Shown here in pieces: positions 62,223-64,000 of a stretch of 64,000 bases of DNA. The notes beneath the pieces were generated by a model. It saw nothing but the letters and a program-made list of their open reading frames with translations, did not search any database and was not told where the DNA came from. Within the stretch, counting starts at the first letter, position 1, and each line of letters opens with the position of its first letter. The translations under genes were made by a program, and so were the position numbers. The DNA is from Rhynchopus euleeides (taxonomy: Eukaryota > Euglenozoa > Diplonemea > Diplonemida > Diplonemidae): contig OY723280.1 of the NCBI GenBank assembly GCA_963210315.1, positions 1,798,001-1,862,000 of the forward strand, written 5' to 3'.

Positions 62223-62342
62223 ATTGCACCAGTGTTGTTCCATAAATGTTCGTGCCATCAGCGTGAAGGTGCTCATACCCCTGGGGGAAGACATCCTGCA
62301 GTTCAGTCAAGTTGCCGTATTCACGGTCCCTGAGGGAACCCA

Positions 62343-62430
62343 GTGTGCGCTCAACAAAAAGTAGTCCGGAACTGTTCTCCCACAGTTGCTGGACAGGGTG
62401 TCTATAATAAAGCGAAAGGAGTACGATTTT
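62343..62430 (+). repeat. Split direct repeat B1
   Basis: GTGTGCGCTCAACAAAAAGT to GGAGTACGATTTT, 88 bp, identical to 62555-62642. It holds TCTATAATAAAGCG, a possible termination or polyadenylation context. Confidence 0.93.
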
Positions 62431-62642
62431 TTACTAGTTACGAGCGACGAAGCGTAGCGAAGTCGCGAAGTAACGAAGGAAATCGTACGACTGAAGCTTT
62501 GGATTAGCACCTCATGCCACTTCACAGGGCCTCAACACAGCCTTGAGACAGCAAGTGTGCGCTCAACAAAAAGTAGTCCGGAACTGTTCTCCCACAGTTG
62601 CTGGACAGGGTGTCTATAATAAAGCGAAAGGAGTACGATTTT
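62431..62642 (+). repeat. Split direct repeats A2 and B2
   Basis: A2 (62431-62566) and B2 (62555-62642) overlap by the 12-base box GTGTGCGCTCAA. A2 follows B1 immediately. After B2 comes the host sequence TGCCGATTTGG. Confidence 0.93.
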
Positions 62643-63154
62643 GCCGATTTGGTGACACTTTTTTTTTTTGCCACGGGGAAAATTTTTCGAGACATAGAGA
62701 TTTTTCAGAAAGTTGGGGGTGGTTTTTTCGGGTGGGCAGAATTCGACCCAAACCCACCTGCCGGTGAAAAATCGCGAGATGCAGCCGATGCACCGCCATT
62801 CCGTGGGTTTCTGGGCGGTTTGGGCCGAAAAAATGTCGGTTTGTGAGGTGGCCCGAGAGGCCGACCGACTGACCGACAGGCAAAAATCGGGCCGACCGAC
62901 CGACCCGACAGCTGTCGGCCTGTCGGCCGACTAGTAGCGTTGGTCACCTTGGCTGAGGTACAGCTTTGTGGTACATTTTTCCGGAACACGACTAAACTGT
63001 TCAGAAGTGCTCAAAAGTGCCCAAAACCGGGCGGAATTGTGTTTCTGGGGTCCCAGGGGTCATAGTTTCAGGTTTGGTGACGTTTTTGGCCCCCAGACGC
63101 CGATGGTGAAAAATTGGCCAGGTTAACAGCTTATAAGCACGGTGGGATCTTGTA

Positions 63155-63495
63155 AATTTTACATGTATAACTACAAGTATATACATGTATTATACATGTA
63201 TAATACTTGCATGTCAACTATTATACATGTATAATACATGTATATGCCTGAAATATACATGTAAAATACATGTATATCAAGTAAAAATACAAGTATAATA
63301 CTTGCATGTCAACTATTATACATGTATTTTTACTTGATATACATGTATTTTACATGTATATTTCAGGCATTTACATGTATTTTACATGTATAATACTTGT
63401 CATGCAAGTATTTTACATGTATAATACTTGCATGACAAGTATTATACATGTAAAATACATGTAAATGCCTGAAATATACATGTAAAATACATGTA
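63155..63495. repeat. Nested TACATGTA palindromes
   Basis: About 340 bp of AT-rich sequence in which arms pair on two levels. 63245-63290 pairs with 63323-63368 around a ~32-base spacer. 63366-63411 pairs with 63427-63473 around a ~15-base loop. Motifs TACATGTATAATAC and TTGCATGTCAACTATTATAC recur. It would fold into large cruciforms. No coding. Confidence 0.85.
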
Positions 63496-63508
63496 CCGTA
63501 AACGGAAA

Positions 63509-63582
63509 AAGGGTGGACCGTAAAAATGTTCCAAGTTCCCAAAAAAAGGCCAAACGTTCCATCTTTTTTACGGTCCACCATT
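63509..63582. repeat. GGTGGACCGTAAAAA inverted repeat
   Basis: GGGTGGACCGTAAAAATG and CATCTTTTTTACGGTCCACC pair around a ~40-base centre. The ACCGTAAA word also recurs near 56738-56805. Confidence 0.75.
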
Positions 63583-63851
63583 TATTGGGACTGAATATGG
63601 AAAAGACAATGCGATTTTCGCCCGCAGGCTGGTGGGTTGCGGGGCGCGGACTGCGGCCTCCACGCCGCAGACTCCCGCACGTAGGCCTCCCGACCTCCCA
63701 GCTTTGGACCCTCCCTCCACCACCGCAACCAACACCAGCAAGAGAAGCAAGTCCTCCCTGCGTGTGGAAAGGGCACGATCACCACCACTCACCTCGAGAC
63801 TCACCCACCACCACACCTCGAGAAGTGTAGTACCATGCAAGGAGCGTTCCG

Positions 63852-63920
63852 GTAGAAGTAAAAGTAGAACCTGCTGCACGAGCCCACAAAAGCAGCCACA
63901 GTACGGCAGGGCGCGCAGAC
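63852..63920 (+). repeat. Diverged copy of the 19366 inverted-repeat arm
   Basis: AGTAAAAGTAGAACCTGCTG followed by an AGCCCACAAAAGCAGCCACA stretch, as at 19356-19431 with several substitutions. Confidence 0.65.
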
Positions 63921-63985
63921 AGAAGCTGAGACCACCGGGCTCCCTCCAGATGTAAATTCGTGAATCAGTGCCCGGAAAATTCAGG

Positions 63986-64000
63986 GAAATCGTACTCCTT
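63986..64000 (-). mobile_element. Possible end of a second YR retrotransposon running off the window
   Basis: AAATCGTACTCCTT is the inverse of AAGGAGTACGATTT, the last bases of repeat B. A minus-strand element could begin here, but 14 bases are too few for certainty. Confidence 0.3.

Larger units (their letters stand above)
57823..62642 (+). mobile_element. Complete tyrosine-recombinase retrotransposon with split direct repeats
   Basis: Repeat A occurs at 57823-57958 (A1) and 62431-62566 (A2); repeat B at 62343-62430 (B1) and 62555-62642 (B2). The order A1-ORFs-B1-A2-B2 is the split-direct-repeat layout of the PAT/Ngaro group of DIRS-order elements. A 12-base box GTGTGCGCTCAA closes A and opens B. 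Copies of A and of B look identical by eye, so the insertion is recent. The three ORFs are all intact. Gag and RT orders in known Ngaro/PAT elements put the recombinase last; here it is in the middle. Confidence 0.93.
57738..62951. mobile_element. Foldback element hosting the YR retrotransposon, with 7-bp target duplication
   Basis: Ends CAAGGTGACCAACCCTACAG (57738) and CTACTAG/TAGCG...GTTGGTCACCTTG (62951) are inverted, followed inward by GTCGGCC/GGTCGGTCGG repeats on both sides. GCTGAGG flanks the element directly at 57731-57737 and 62952-62958. Removing the retrotransposon leaves about 400 bp of AT-rich core without coding capacity, so the host element is non-autonomous. Confidence 0.8.

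Noticed and set aside
63155..63495. CRISPR-like repeats
   Set aside because: Palindromes of variable spacing with no unique spacers, in a eukaryotic context.

Overview
This is a GC-rich nuclear segment from a microbial eukaryote, probably an alga or other protist; I cannot name the species. The evidence is spliced genes with GT-AG introns of about 60-400 bp and strong gtatgt-type donors, an EDRF1 homologue, signal-peptide proteins, and several classes of eukaryotic transposable element. Introns and spacers carry very long homopolymeric C or G runs. I see no rRNA, tRNA or CRISPR, and no bacterial operon signals.

Layout. 1-8 kb is gene-poor: copy 1 of a 1.25-kb dispersed repeat (729-1975), a ubiquitin-protease-like fragment, a small non-autonomous hAT element with a perfect 8-bp target duplication (3626-4251), then 4 kb of C-rich low-complexity DNA. 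8.4-11.9 kb holds a glycine-rich orphan protein and the first copy of a secreted NTF2/SnoaL-like gene. 12.4-20.9 kb is a transposon cluster: a hAT transposase on the minus strand, divergent from a LINE tail that carries a restriction-like endonuclease motif, two OTU-type modules and two zinc clusters. 21.1-26.5 kb is a seven-exon gene fusing a SAM domain to an EDRF1/TPR protein. 28.5-33.0 kb is a tandem array of three more NTF2-like copies, one frameshifted, each followed by the same ~750-bp non-coding flank. 33.6-46.1 kb holds two paralogues sharing a PH/TH1-like domain (one unspliced, one with four exons), a small secreted Cys-rich protein, and an AT-rich inverted-repeat element.

46.6-64 kb is nested mobile DNA. 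Three LINE 3' units stand head-to-tail, separated by TTTTTTGTGA-type tails and bounded by a 20-bp inverted repeat and TAACGG arrays. Next is copy 2 of the 1.25-kb repeat, split by a 2.3-kb TIR transposon; copy 1 preserves the empty site and shows a CA duplication. That transposon carries a possible histone-H2B-like ORF. Last is a structurally complete tyrosine-recombinase retrotransposon (57823-62642) with split direct repeats A1-B1-A2-B2 and the order Gag - recombinase - RT/RNase H. It sits inside a foldback element that has its own 7-bp target duplication.

Host genes (orphan, NTF2 array, SAM-EDRF1, PH-like pair, secreted Cys-rich) show no shared pathway. The transposons form families: the same repeats recur at 0.7/52.6/54.9 kb, 4.1/12.7/19.8 kb, 20.2/52.6/54.9 kb, 19.4/63.9 kb and 42.2/47-50 kb.
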